Notes under the pieces: generated by a model
Databases searched by the model: none
What the model was told of the DNA's origin: nothing
The model's input: the letters and a program-made list of their open reading frames with translations, nothing else
Position numbers and translations under genes: made by a program
Source of the DNA: Rhodoferax sp.
GTDB taxonomy: Bacteria; Pseudomonadota; Gammaproteobacteria; Burkholderiales; Burkholderiaceae_C
NCBI GenBank assembly: GCA_020048255.1
Contig: JAIFMR010000050.1
Span: 1-6,132 of the forward strand
Direction: 5' to 3'
Length of the DNA: 6,132 bases
Part shown: positions 1 to 5,617 of the stretch, in pieces
Layout of the letters: each line of letters starts with the position of its first letter
Position numbering within the stretch: position 1 is the first letter of the stretch

Positions 1-160
1 CCATGGGACCGTCCGCGCAATTGACTCGGGATGGCGTCGTGCTCAGCGCAGCGGCATCAAGGAGGAGCCGAAGGCGGGGGACAGCCGCGGAGCTGAGTAC
101 GGCGGCGTCACGAGTCCGGACGTCCCTCTATGCACCAGGGCTTGACAGGGACTGACTCAC
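1..160. other. Unassigned GC-rich segment at the left edge
   Basis: I do not recognise a gene here. Counting bases gives about 65% GC for positions 1-60 and 73% for 61-120, falling to about 53% by 181-300. On the plus strand, one frame is open from the window edge to a TGA at 143-145, and another runs from an ATG at position 3 to a TGA at 153-155. Both translations are rich in R, A, S and G and show no motif I know. Either could be the tail of a gene cut by the window edge. Several short complementary stretches exist, such as gccgc with gcggc around 84-106, and gggac-cgtc at 5-13 with gacgtccc at 118-125, so a structured RNA or an element end is also possible. None of these can be chosen from sequence alone. 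Confidence 0.3.
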
Positions 161-243
161 CCCGAATTGCATTCATCCAGCACGTGCCACACCACCAACT
201 TGCGTCGCACCTAAGGTTGGGACATTGGATTGTTGCCAATACC

Positions 244-259
244 CAGAATTGGCACCATC
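244..259 (+). promoter_or_regulatory. Candidate MocR operator, copy 1
   Basis: The 16 bases cagaattggcaccatc occur here and again, identical and in the same orientation, at 4071-4086 upstream of the puuA-like gene. The flanking bases differ on both sides, so the shared block is exactly 16 bp. This copy ends 81 bp before the ATG at 341. An exact 16-mer in two non-coding regions flanking functionally linked genes is unlikely by chance. The encoded MocR-type protein at 2541-4013 is the obvious candidate ligand, by inference from proximity. MocR proteins such as GabR are known to bind repeated short sites. Confidence 0.6.
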
Positions 260-270
260 AGGTGCGCCAA
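249..270. repeat. Near-perfect inverted repeat around operator copy 1
   Basis: ttggcacc (249-256) is followed after four bases by ggtgcgccaa (261-270), which is its reverse complement with one inserted g. The right arm extends past the 16-bp block, giving this promoter a dyad that the puuA promoter lacks at the same place. A run of T does not follow, so it does not look like a terminator. Confidence 0.5.
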
Positions 271-286
271 AACTAGGGAAACTACC

Positions 287-295
287 GGTGCCAAT
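287..295 (-). repeat. Inverted core copy of the operator motif
   Basis: ggtgccaat is the exact reverse complement of attggcacc at 248-256, the core of the 16-bp element. The centre-to-centre distance is 39 bp, close to four helical turns, so both sites would face a similar side of the helix. A further shorter inverted copy, tgccaat, lies at 234-240. Confidence 0.45.
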
Positions 296-326
296 CGCTT
301 GAATGGTGATTGGTTTGAATTGACTG

Positions 327-333
327 AGAAGGA
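327..333 (+). promoter_or_regulatory. Ribosome binding site pointing to ATG 341, not TTG 334
   Basis: agaagga is a good Shine-Dalgarno match. It lies 7 nt before the ATG at 341 but directly abuts the TTG at 334 with no spacer. It therefore favours initiation at 341, in a frame that terminates at 419-421 after 26 codons and does not encode the hydrolase. This mismatch is the main evidence that the 5' end of the agmatinase gene has been altered. Confidence 0.6.
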
Positions 334-1173
334 TTGCGAGATGACCACCGCCCGTTTTGCCTATTCACGCATCGCCCGGGCGCGCGCTTTGGCCCGCAGG
401 AAATTCGCTCTGCCAGTTTGATGCTGTGCGACGGAATTCATCCACATTTCAATGTCAGCCCGCTGGGCCACTTAGGCGACGGTTACGACATGGCCTTGCC
501 CAATGCGTCTGCCCTGTCCGAGGTACGCGCCCAAATCCAAGCGCAAGCGGCTGATCTCATGGCCAAACACCACTGCGTTTTTTTAGGTGGTGACCATTCC
601 GTGACTTTGGCGCTGCTGCGCGCAGCGCGGGCGCAATTTGGCGAGCTGGCCCTGGTGCATTTTGATGCCCATTGCGACACCTGGACTGATCACTTTGGCG
701 AACCCTCAGGCCACGGCACCTGGACCTATGAAGCCATCACCGAAGGCCTGGTCAGCCCGGAGCACACGGTGCAGATTGGGTTGCGTTCAGGTGGCGAGCG
801 GGCTGCCCGTGAGTACGTGCAAGATCAGGGTGGCATGATTTTCACCAGCCGCCAGTTGCGCGGCTTGGATGGCGCGGCGCTGCAGCCGGTCGTGGCGCAA
901 ATTTTGCAGCGCCTGGGCAACCGACCGTGTTACCTGACGCTGGATATTGACTGCCTGGATCCGGCCTTTGCGCCCGGTACCGGTACACCCGAGCCAGGCG
1001 GTATGAGCAGTTCACAGGCCATGACGCTGCTTGAAGAGCTCAGCGGCCTCAACATGGTGGGCATGGACTGTGTCGAGGTGGCACCCGCCTACGACCATGC
1101 GCAGCTGACCAGCAACGCGGCGGCCACGCTGGTGTGGACCTATCTTTGTGGCCAGGTGGCCAAACGCATATAA
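334..1173 (+). CDS. speB: Agmatinase-family ureohydrolase, N-terminally truncated
   Basis: Member of the arginase/agmatinase superfamily, which hydrolyses guanidino compounds to urea and an amine using two Mn ions. With puuB and puuA neighbours, agmatine to putrescine is the likely reaction. All metal ligands are visible, numbered from TTG 334: GGDH with H88; DAHCD with D111, H113 and D115; DIDCLDPAFAPGTGTPEPGG with D204 and D206. The second-shell HGT motif is at 127-129. From RPGARFGPQEIR (14-25) to the C-terminus the protein tracks E. coli SpeB, as I remember it, at similar length (254 against about 246 residues). The N-terminus does not. The first strand and its conserved G(V/I)PFD segment, about 35 residues, are absent, and the stretch before RPGARFGP is unlike the family. 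TTG 334 has no usable ribosome binding site, whereas ATG 341 has one but reads out of frame. Family assignment is firm; start and activity are doubtful. It may be a pseudogene, a deletion allele or an assembly error. The stop is 23 nt before puuB, so the two are probably co-transcribed. Confidence 0.75.
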   Translation: MRDDHRPFCLFTHRPGARFGPQEIRSASLMLCDGIHPHFNVSPLGHLGDGYDMALPNASALSEVRAQIQAQAADLMAKHHCVFLGGDHSVTLALLRAARAQFGELALVHFDAHCDTWTDHFGEPSGHGTWTYEAITEGLVSPEHTVQIGLRSGGERAAREYVQDQGGMIFTSRQLRGLDGAALQPVVAQILQRLGNRPCYLTLDIDCLDPAFAPGTGTPEPGGMSSSQAMTLLEELSGLNMVGMDCVEVAPAYDHAQLTSNAAATLVWTYLCGQVAKRI

Positions 1174-1196
1174 AGACGCTTCGCAAAGGACGCATC

Positions 1197-2498
1197 ATGC
1201 TGCTTAACTCAGACACCCAACTCAACCAAAACAGCTATTACGAAGCCAGCGCCGTCAGGCCGGATTTGCAGCCGGTCTTGCAGGACAACCTGTCTGCTGA
1301 CGTGCTGGTGGTGGGGGCGGGCTTTGCCGGTTTGTCGTCGGCTATCGAACTGGCGCGCCGCGGCTACCAAGTGGTGGTGCTGGAAGCCGACCGGATCTGC
1401 AGCGGTGCCTCCGGGCGCAACGGCGGCCAAGCCATTGTGGGTTACGCCAGTGGGCAAGAGCCCTTTGAGCAGCAATTGGGACGCGATCAGGCGCGCCTGG
1501 CGTGGGATATGTCAGTGCAGGCCGTGCAGCTGATTGAAGAGCGGGTGAAAGAATTTGCCATTGACTGCGATTGGGTCAGAGGCTATTTGCATGTGGCCGA
1601 CTCGCCACGCAAAGCCCGTGCGCTGGAGGCAGACGCTCGCGCGATGGAGCGCGACTATGGCTTTGCCACCGATCTGGCCACCGGCGCCGATGTGCAGCGG
1701 CACATTCACAGCCCGCGTTACCACGCCAGTGCGTATGAGTCCACTTCAGGCCACTTGCATCCGCTCAAATATGGTCTGGGACTGGCGCGCGCGGCACAAA
1801 AGCTGGGGGTGCGCATTTTTGAGAAATCTGCCGTATTGAAGCTCGACCGTGGCGCCACACTCAAAGCGCACACAGCTCAGGGCAGCGTCAGCGCCCGCTT
1901 TGGCGTGCTAGCGGGCAACTGCACCCTGCCGGAATATGGGGCGAAGGTCGCGCCCGACATTGCTGACCGCATCATGCCGGTAGGCACCTATATCATTGGC
2001 ACGGCACCGCTGGACCCTGCGCTGTGCCAGCGCCTGCTGCCGCGCAATGTGGCGGTGTGCGATAACAATTTCATTCTGGATTACTTTCGCTTCAGCGCCG
2101 ACCACCGCATGTTGTTTGGCGGACGCGTGAGTTACACCACGCGCACGCCCGCCAATTTGCAGGCCGTGATGGCGCAGCGCATGGGGCAGGTGTTCCCGGA
2201 ATTGCAAGGCGTGCCCATTGACTTTTTGTGGGGTGGGTTTGTTGACATCAGCATGAACCGCGCGCCAGACTTTGGCCGGCTTGGCGACAACCTGTATTAC
2301 CTGCAAGGTTTCAGCGGTCACGGCGTGGCACTCACCGGCCTGGCTGGGCAACTGGTGGCGCAAGCCGTGGCAGGGCAAGCCGAACGTTTTGACGTGTTTG
2401 CACGGGTCAAACATCTGCCGTTTCCGGGCGGTCCGCTGCTGCGTATGCCCAGCTTGGTGCTGGGCACGCTGTATCACCGGCTGCGCGACGCGTTCTGA
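1197..2498 (+). CDS. puuB: Gamma-glutamylputrescine oxidoreductase (PuuB type)
   Basis: FAD-dependent amine oxidoreductase of the DAO superfamily, 433 aa (E. coli PuuB is about 426). The family reaction is oxidation of gamma-glutamylputrescine by O2 to gamma-glutamyl-4-aminobutyraldehyde, ammonia and H2O2, in the cytoplasm. An N-terminal SYY segment is followed by a Rossmann FAD motif, VVGAGFAGLSSAIELA, with GAGFAG at 40-45, and by E63, the expected ribose-binding acid after VVVLE. GASGRNGGQ (70-78) is the PuuB-type flavin loop. The C-terminal FGRLGDNLYYLQGFSGHG block (GFSGHG near 371-376) and FPGG are typical. No signal peptide or membrane span is seen. The ATG at 1197 is chosen over the upstream in-frame 1134 because aaagga at 1185-1190 is correctly spaced and the N-terminus then matches PuuB; 1134 would overlap the preceding gene. 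Some relatives act on other amino compounds, but the PuuA-like neighbour supports this substrate. Confidence 0.88.
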   Translation: MLLNSDTQLNQNSYYEASAVRPDLQPVLQDNLSADVLVVGAGFAGLSSAIELARRGYQVVVLEADRICSGASGRNGGQAIVGYASGQEPFEQQLGRDQARLAWDMSVQAVQLIEERVKEFAIDCDWVRGYLHVADSPRKARALEADARAMERDYGFATDLATGADVQRHIHSPRYHASAYESTSGHLHPLKYGLGLARAAQKLGVRIFEKSAVLKLDRGATLKAHTAQGSVSARFGVLAGNCTLPEYGAKVAPDIADRIMPVGTYIIGTAPLDPALCQRLLPRNVAVCDNNFILDYFRFSADHRMLFGGRVSYTTRTPANLQAVMAQRMGQVFPELQGVPIDFLWGGFVDISMNRAPDFGRLGDNLYYLQGFSGHGVALTGLAGQLVAQAVAGQAERFDVFARVKHLPFPGGPLLRMPSLVLGTLYHRLRDAF

Positions 2499-2540
2499 AT
2501 CTGGGTTGGAACACTTTTGATGACCGCTCCATCGCCGGTG
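2499..2540. other. Short convergent intergenic gap, no clear terminator
   Basis: puuB and the regulator gene converge here with only 42 bp between their stop codons. I looked for a GC stem followed by a T-run in either direction. I found only a weak accg/cggt pairing around 2523-2539 without a T tract, so no intrinsic terminator is called. Transcripts from the two sides may overlap. Confidence 0.4.
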
Positions 2541-4013
2541 TTATGCCTCAAAGCTTGCCAGCTCCTGCACCAGGGCTTTTGCCATGAGGGGGCCAAAATG
2601 CTCAATTTCAGCCAGTGGTGCGTAGCCGTAGCCGATGACCAAGCCACGCAGGTCGCTGCGCCCCAGGCAATAGGCTGACAGCGGGCGAACCAGCAGGCCG
2701 AGTTTGCCCAACTGCAAGGCCAGGGCCTTGTCGTCGAGTTCATCTGGCAAGCGCAGGCACAGGTGCAGACCCTGTTCGGCGCCGGTGATCTGGGCATGTT
2801 TGCCCAAGCAGGGCTGCAGCGCCGCCAACAAGCTTTGACGCCGTTGGGCATAACTTTGGCGGGCCCGGCGCAAAGCGCTGGCAAAGTGGCCCATGTCAAT
2901 GAATTCAGCCAGGGCGGCTTGCACCGGCATCTGCCCGGGGCGGTTCAGATCGTAATGCGCGCGCTTGAACGCCGCTGCCAGGCCCTTGGGCACCACCATG
3001 TAACCCAATTTCAAGCCGGGGTAGAGCACTTTTGAAAATGAGCCCAGATAAATCACCCGCTCTTCGGTATCCAGCCCGGCCAGTGAGGAAATGGGCGGGC
3101 CGCTGAAGCGAAATTCGCTGTCGTAGTCGTCCTCCAGTATCCAGGCCTGATGCTGGCGCGCCAGCGACAAGATCTGGTGGCGTCGTGCCAATGACATGAC
3201 GGCACCCGTTGGGTATTGGTGTGACGGCGTGACGTAGATCAGCCGGGGCGGTGTGGCACTGTCCGCTGCCTTGGGGGCCATGCCTTGATCGTCCACCGGG
3301 ACTGCATGCAGGCTCAGGCCGGTGGCCATGAAGGCCTTGCAGGCGCCCCAGTAGGCGGGGTCTTCCAGCCAGACGGTGTCGGCGTGGTTGGCCAGCAATT
3401 GCGAACACAACTCCAGCGACTCCTGGGTTCCGCTGGTGATGATGATCTGGTCTACCTCCAGCGGCACGCTGCGAAACACACGCAGGTAGTCCGCCACGGC
3501 CCGGCGCAGTGGCGCATAGCCGCCTGAGCTGCTGTAGTCCAGCATATCGGGGTAGGTCATGCGCCAATGTTTGTTTTGCAGACGCTGCCACAGCGCCACT
3601 GGAAAGGCGCTGAAGTCGGCAATGCCCGGGGTGAAGGGCTGCACCTCGAGTTCAGAGGCACAAAACAGCGTGCTTAACGCTTGGCCGCGCTGCGACAGGC
3701 GCTGGGCCGGTGGTTTGCTCACGCGCGACGGGCGGGGCAAGCGCTGCGGTACTTTGGGGTTGACAAAGGTGCCGCTGCCCACGCGACTGATCAGATAACC
3801 CTCCACGGTGAGCTGGTTGAGCGCCGCCACCACGGTGTTGCGCGACAGGTGCAGGTCTTGCACTAGGTCGCGGCTGGAGGGCAGCCGTTCGTCTGCCGCC
3901 AGCTTGCCCTCCAAAATGGCGCGACGCAGAGCCTCGTACAACTGTCGGTGTAGAGGCAGTTTGGCCTGTTGGTTCAGCCGGTTGATTTCAGTGAGCAGGA
4001 GTTCGGACAGCAT
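2541..4013 (-). CDS. MocR/GabR-type regulator (GntR HTH + PLP aminotransferase fold)
   Basis: 490-aa one-component regulator. A GntR winged helix near residues 18-86 contains LPLHRQLYEALRRAILEG, RLPSSRDL, LSRNTVVAALNQL and the wing GYLISRVGSGTFV. A linker of roughly 40-50 residues leads into a type I aminotransferase domain to the C-terminus. PLP-site features align with B. subtilis GabR: EDDYDSEFR gives D295 (pyridine N) and Y297, and GSFSKVLYPG gives the Schiff-base lysine K328. The D-to-K spacing of 33 matches GabR D279/K312. Members sense an amine or amino acid through PLP and switch a nearby catabolic operon. Set between puuB and puuA-like genes, this one probably responds to putrescine or a derivative, which is inference. 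An in-frame ATG at 4085 would give 514 aa, but it lies inside the shared 16-bp element and its extra residues look non-domain, so the ATG at 4013 is preferred although it has no strong Shine-Dalgarno. Substrate and target are unproven. Confidence 0.85.
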   Translation of the reverse strand: MLSELLLTEINRLNQQAKLPLHRQLYEALRRAILEGKLAADERLPSSRDLVQDLHLSRNTVVAALNQLTVEGYLISRVGSGTFVNPKVPQRLPRPSRVSKPPAQRLSQRGQALSTLFCASELEVQPFTPGIADFSAFPVALWQRLQNKHWRMTYPDMLDYSSSGGYAPLRRAVADYLRVFRSVPLEVDQIIITSGTQESLELCSQLLANHADTVWLEDPAYWGACKAFMATGLSLHAVPVDDQGMAPKAADSATPPRLIYVTPSHQYPTGAVMSLARRHQILSLARQHQAWILEDDYDSEFRFSGPPISSLAGLDTEERVIYLGSFSKVLYPGLKLGYMVVPKGLAAAFKRAHYDLNRPGQMPVQAALAEFIDMGHFASALRRARQSYAQRRQSLLAALQPCLGKHAQITGAEQGLHLCLRLPDELDDKALALQLGKLGLLVRPLSAYCLGRSDLRGLVIGYGYAPLAEIEHFGPLMAKALVQELASFEA

Positions 4014-4036
4014 GGGGCAAGGGCGGTTGAGACTGG

Positions 4037-4065
4037 AGTACAGTGGATCGGCAGGGCAAGGTGAA
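4037..4065 (-). promoter_or_regulatory. Possible promoter of the MocR-type gene
   Basis: On the minus strand, TTCACC (4060-4065) and TGTACT (4037-4042) are separated by 17 bp. Each matches four of six positions of the sigma-70 consensus. Transcription would start near 4030, about 17 nt before the ATG at 4013. The candidate operator at 4071-4086 lies just 5 bp upstream of this -35, suitable for autoregulation. The hexamers are weak, so this is tentative. Confidence 0.3.
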
Positions 4066-4070
4066 CAATT

Positions 4071-4086
4071 CAGAATTGGCACCATC
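4071..4086 (+). promoter_or_regulatory. Candidate MocR operator, copy 2
   Basis: Identical to the 16 bases at 244-259 and in the same orientation relative to the downstream catabolic gene. It ends 98 bp before the TTG start of the puuA-like gene and begins 57 bp beyond the regulator's ATG at 4013. One site could therefore serve both divergent promoters. It also covers the alternative upstream ATG of the regulator (4085-4083), which argues against that start. Confidence 0.6.
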
Positions 4087-4087
4087 G

Positions 4088-4100
4088 ATTTGAATCAAAT
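4088..4100. repeat. 13-bp perfect palindrome in the divergent promoter region
   Basis: atttga-a-tcaaat is a perfect inverted repeat around a single central base, starting two bases after operator copy 2. A related arm pair, ttgaa (4111-4115) and ttcaa (4120-4124), follows, with ccaattc (4116-4122) being the reverse complement of the gaattgg found inside the 16-bp element. These may be secondary regulator contacts or sites for another protein. I do not recognise the palindrome as a named site. Confidence 0.35.
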
Positions 4101-4173
4101 GGCCCTGATTTTGAACCAATTCAACCCGCACAATGCGTCAACACACGGCGGCAACCTGCAACAGGCCCGCATC

Positions 4174-4179
4174 AGGAGG
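4174..4179 (+). promoter_or_regulatory. Strong ribosome binding site deciding a TTG start
   Basis: A perfect AGGAGG sits 5 nt before the TTG at 4185. The next in-frame ATG, at 4203, would be 23 nt away, too far for this site. The start is therefore called at TTG 4185. Confidence 0.7.
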
Positions 4180-4184
4180 TTCCC

Positions 4185-5552
4185 TTGAACGATAAAAAAT
4201 CAATGAATTTCAACGATTTGGAGCAATGGCTCAATGAGCGCCATGTGACCGAGGTGGAGTGCCTGGTGCCTGACTTGACCGGTGTGGCGCGCGGCAAGAT
4301 TCTGCCCCGAGTCAAGTTCACCGAAGATCGCGGCATGCGTTTGCCCCAGTCGGTGGTGGCCATGGGGGTCACCGGCGAGTTTCCCGATAGCGGGCCGTAT
4401 TACGACGTGATTGACCCGACCGACAAGGACATGCAATTGCGGCCCGACCCGTCGACTGTGCGCATCGTGCCCTGGGCGACCGACCCGACTGCGCAGGTGA
4501 TTCACGACTGTTTTGATCACCATGGCAACCTGGTGCCCTTTGCACCGCGCACCGTGTTGCGCCGGGTGTGTGACCTGTTTGCCGCAGACGGATTGCAGCC
4601 CATCGTGGCGCCAGAGCTTGAGTTTTATTTGACTGCGCGCAATACTGACCCCAACACCTTGCTCAAGCCACCGATTGGCCGCAGCGGCCGCGCAGAGACC
4701 TCGCGCCAGGCCTACAGCATTGACGCGGTGAACGAGTTTGATCCCTTGTTTGAAGAGATTTACGACTACTCCGACAAGATGGAGCTCAACGTTGACACGC
4801 TGATTCATGAAATTGGTGCGGGTCAGATGGAGATCAACTTCTTTCATGCCGAGCCGCTAGGTCTGGCCGACGAGGTGTTTTTCTTCAAACGCACGGTGCG
4901 CGAGTCGGCCTTGCGTCATGATATGTATGCCACCTTCATGGCCAAACCGATTGCCGGTGAGCCTGGCAGTGCCATGCATGTGCACCAAAGCATTTTGAAC
5001 AAGGCCACCGGCAAGAACATTTTCAGTAACCCGGATGGCACGCCTTCGGAGGCGTTCATGCACTACATCGGTGGGCTGCAGCGCTATATTCCGGCCGCCA
5101 TGGTGCTGGTGGCGCCCTATGTGAACAGCTACCGCCGCCTATCGCGCAACACCGCAGCGCCCATCAACATTGAATGGGGTTATGACAACCGCACTGTCGG
5201 TATTCGCTCGCCGATTTCGTCACCTGCGGCACGGCGCGTGGAAAACCGGGTGATTGGCGCCGACGCCAATCCCTATGTGGCGCTGGCCATGACGCTGGCC
5301 TGTGGCTACCTGGGTCTGAAGAACAAGATCAAGCCCAAGGCCGAGATGAAGGGCGACGCCTATTTGTCGCCGTATTCTTTGCCGCGCTCCTTGGGCGAGG
5401 CGCTGGACTGGTTGCGTCGCGAGTCTGAATTGCATGAGGTGCTGGGCAAAGAGTTCATCACCGTGTATTCAGAGATCAAGGAACTCGAGTTTGAAGAATT
5501 CATGAAAGTGATTTCACCGTGGGAGCGCGAGCATTTGCTCCTGCATGTATAG
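4185..5552 (+). CDS. puuA: Gamma-glutamylputrescine/polyamine synthetase (glutamine synthetase family)
   Basis: 455-aa glutamine-synthetase-like enzyme of the PuuA/SpuI/PauA type. These join L-glutamate to an amine such as putrescine at the expense of ATP, the committing step of the gamma-glutamylation route. A beta-Grasp N-domain (about 8-105, with DLTGVARGK at 30-38) precedes the catalytic domain. Active-site signatures are PELEFY (E144 and E146, metal), EIGAGQMEIN (E209 and E216), GSAMHVHQS (H265 and H267, ATP/metal region), NSYRRL (314-319), NRTVGIRSP (R336, R341) and RVENRVIGADANPY (E353, R355). Length is normal (E. coli PuuA about 472). No adenylylation-loop signature typical of housekeeping GlnA is apparent, and NIEWGYDNRTVGIR is of the amine-ligating branch. 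A puuB-type gene nearby supports the polyamine substrate; other amines, including longer polyamines or ethanolamine-type substrates, cannot be excluded. Translation starts at TTG behind a perfect Shine-Dalgarno, perhaps limiting expression. It is probably co-transcribed with the aminotransferase 65 bp downstream. Confidence 0.83.
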   Translation: MNDKKSMNFNDLEQWLNERHVTEVECLVPDLTGVARGKILPRVKFTEDRGMRLPQSVVAMGVTGEFPDSGPYYDVIDPTDKDMQLRPDPSTVRIVPWATDPTAQVIHDCFDHHGNLVPFAPRTVLRRVCDLFAADGLQPIVAPELEFYLTARNTDPNTLLKPPIGRSGRAETSRQAYSIDAVNEFDPLFEEIYDYSDKMELNVDTLIHEIGAGQMEINFFHAEPLGLADEVFFFKRTVRESALRHDMYATFMAKPIAGEPGSAMHVHQSILNKATGKNIFSNPDGTPSEAFMHYIGGLQRYIPAAMVLVAPYVNSYRRLSRNTAAPINIEWGYDNRTVGIRSPISSPAARRVENRVIGADANPYVALAMTLACGYLGLKNKIKPKAEMKGDAYLSPYSLPRSLGEALDWLRRESELHEVLGKEFITVYSEIKELEFEEFMKVISPWEREHLLLHV

Positions 5553-5563
5553 CGCACTGCGCT
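5551..5563. repeat. Small palindrome overlapping the puuA stop
   Basis: agcgc-act-gcgct forms a 5-bp GC-rich stem with a 3-nt loop, beginning within the TAG stop codon. The following bases are not a T-run, so termination is unlikely; it may be mRNA processing or polarity control, or chance. The rest of the 65-bp gap holds an AT-rich stretch (about 5586-5605) and no copy of the 16-bp element, which favours read-through into the next gene. Confidence 0.25.
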
Positions 5564-5617
5564 CTATCTAAAAGGGCTAGTGGCCTATTTTGTTTAAATT
5601 TTTTCAGGACGTGATTC

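Larger units (their letters stand above)
161..333 (+). promoter_or_regulatory. Leader/control region of the agmatinase-puuB operon
   Basis: This non-coding stretch precedes the rightward agmatinase-puuB pair. It holds one copy of the 16-bp element shared with the puuA promoter (244-259), plus several inverted copies of its core: tgccaat at 234-240, ggtgcgccaa at 261-270 and ggtgccaat at 287-295. The concentration of one motif in both orientations within about 60 bp is what a cluster of regulator binding sites looks like. TTGGCA at 249-254 resembles a -35 hexamer and sits inside the element, but I see no convincing -10 at 16-18 bp from it, so I do not place a promoter precisely. Confidence 0.5.

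Noticed and set aside
249..266. Sigma-54-like sequence TGGCAC followed by GGTGC in the agmatinase leader
   Set aside because: The spacing between the GG and GC dinucleotides is 11, not 10, and TTGC is not matched. The identical element at 4071-4086 has no GC at all at the required place.
230..421. A 63-codon plus-strand ORF spanning the operator region and the agmatinase start
   Set aside because: Its first part covers the non-coding leader with the repeated operator motif and shows no domain. Only its last 26 codons, from ATG 341, matter, as the misframed start of the agmatinase gene.
1993..2003. Partial match (attggcac) to the operator core inside puuB
   Set aside because: Only eight bases match, within conserved coding sequence and without the flanks, so it is expected by chance.
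1908..2477. 189-codon ORF antisense to puuB
   Set aside because: It is an antisense shadow of a well-conserved enzyme, with no recognisable motif.
2905..3591. 228-codon minus-strand ORF inside the MocR-type gene
   Set aside because: It is a shifted-frame shadow of the regulator. Its composition is rich in R, G, P and H with no recognisable domain, while the main frame carries clear HTH and PLP motifs.
4013..4085. Extended N-terminus of the MocR-type regulator from the ATG at 4085
   Set aside because: The start would lie within the shared operator element. The added 24 residues are rich in C, P and S and unlike a GntR N-terminus, and the 490-aa form from 4013 has the normal family length.
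4200..4847. 215-codon ORF antisense to the puuA-like gene
   Set aside because: It is a typical high-GC antisense shadow, with H/R/V/G-rich sequence and no domain, lying opposite strongly conserved glutamine-synthetase motifs.
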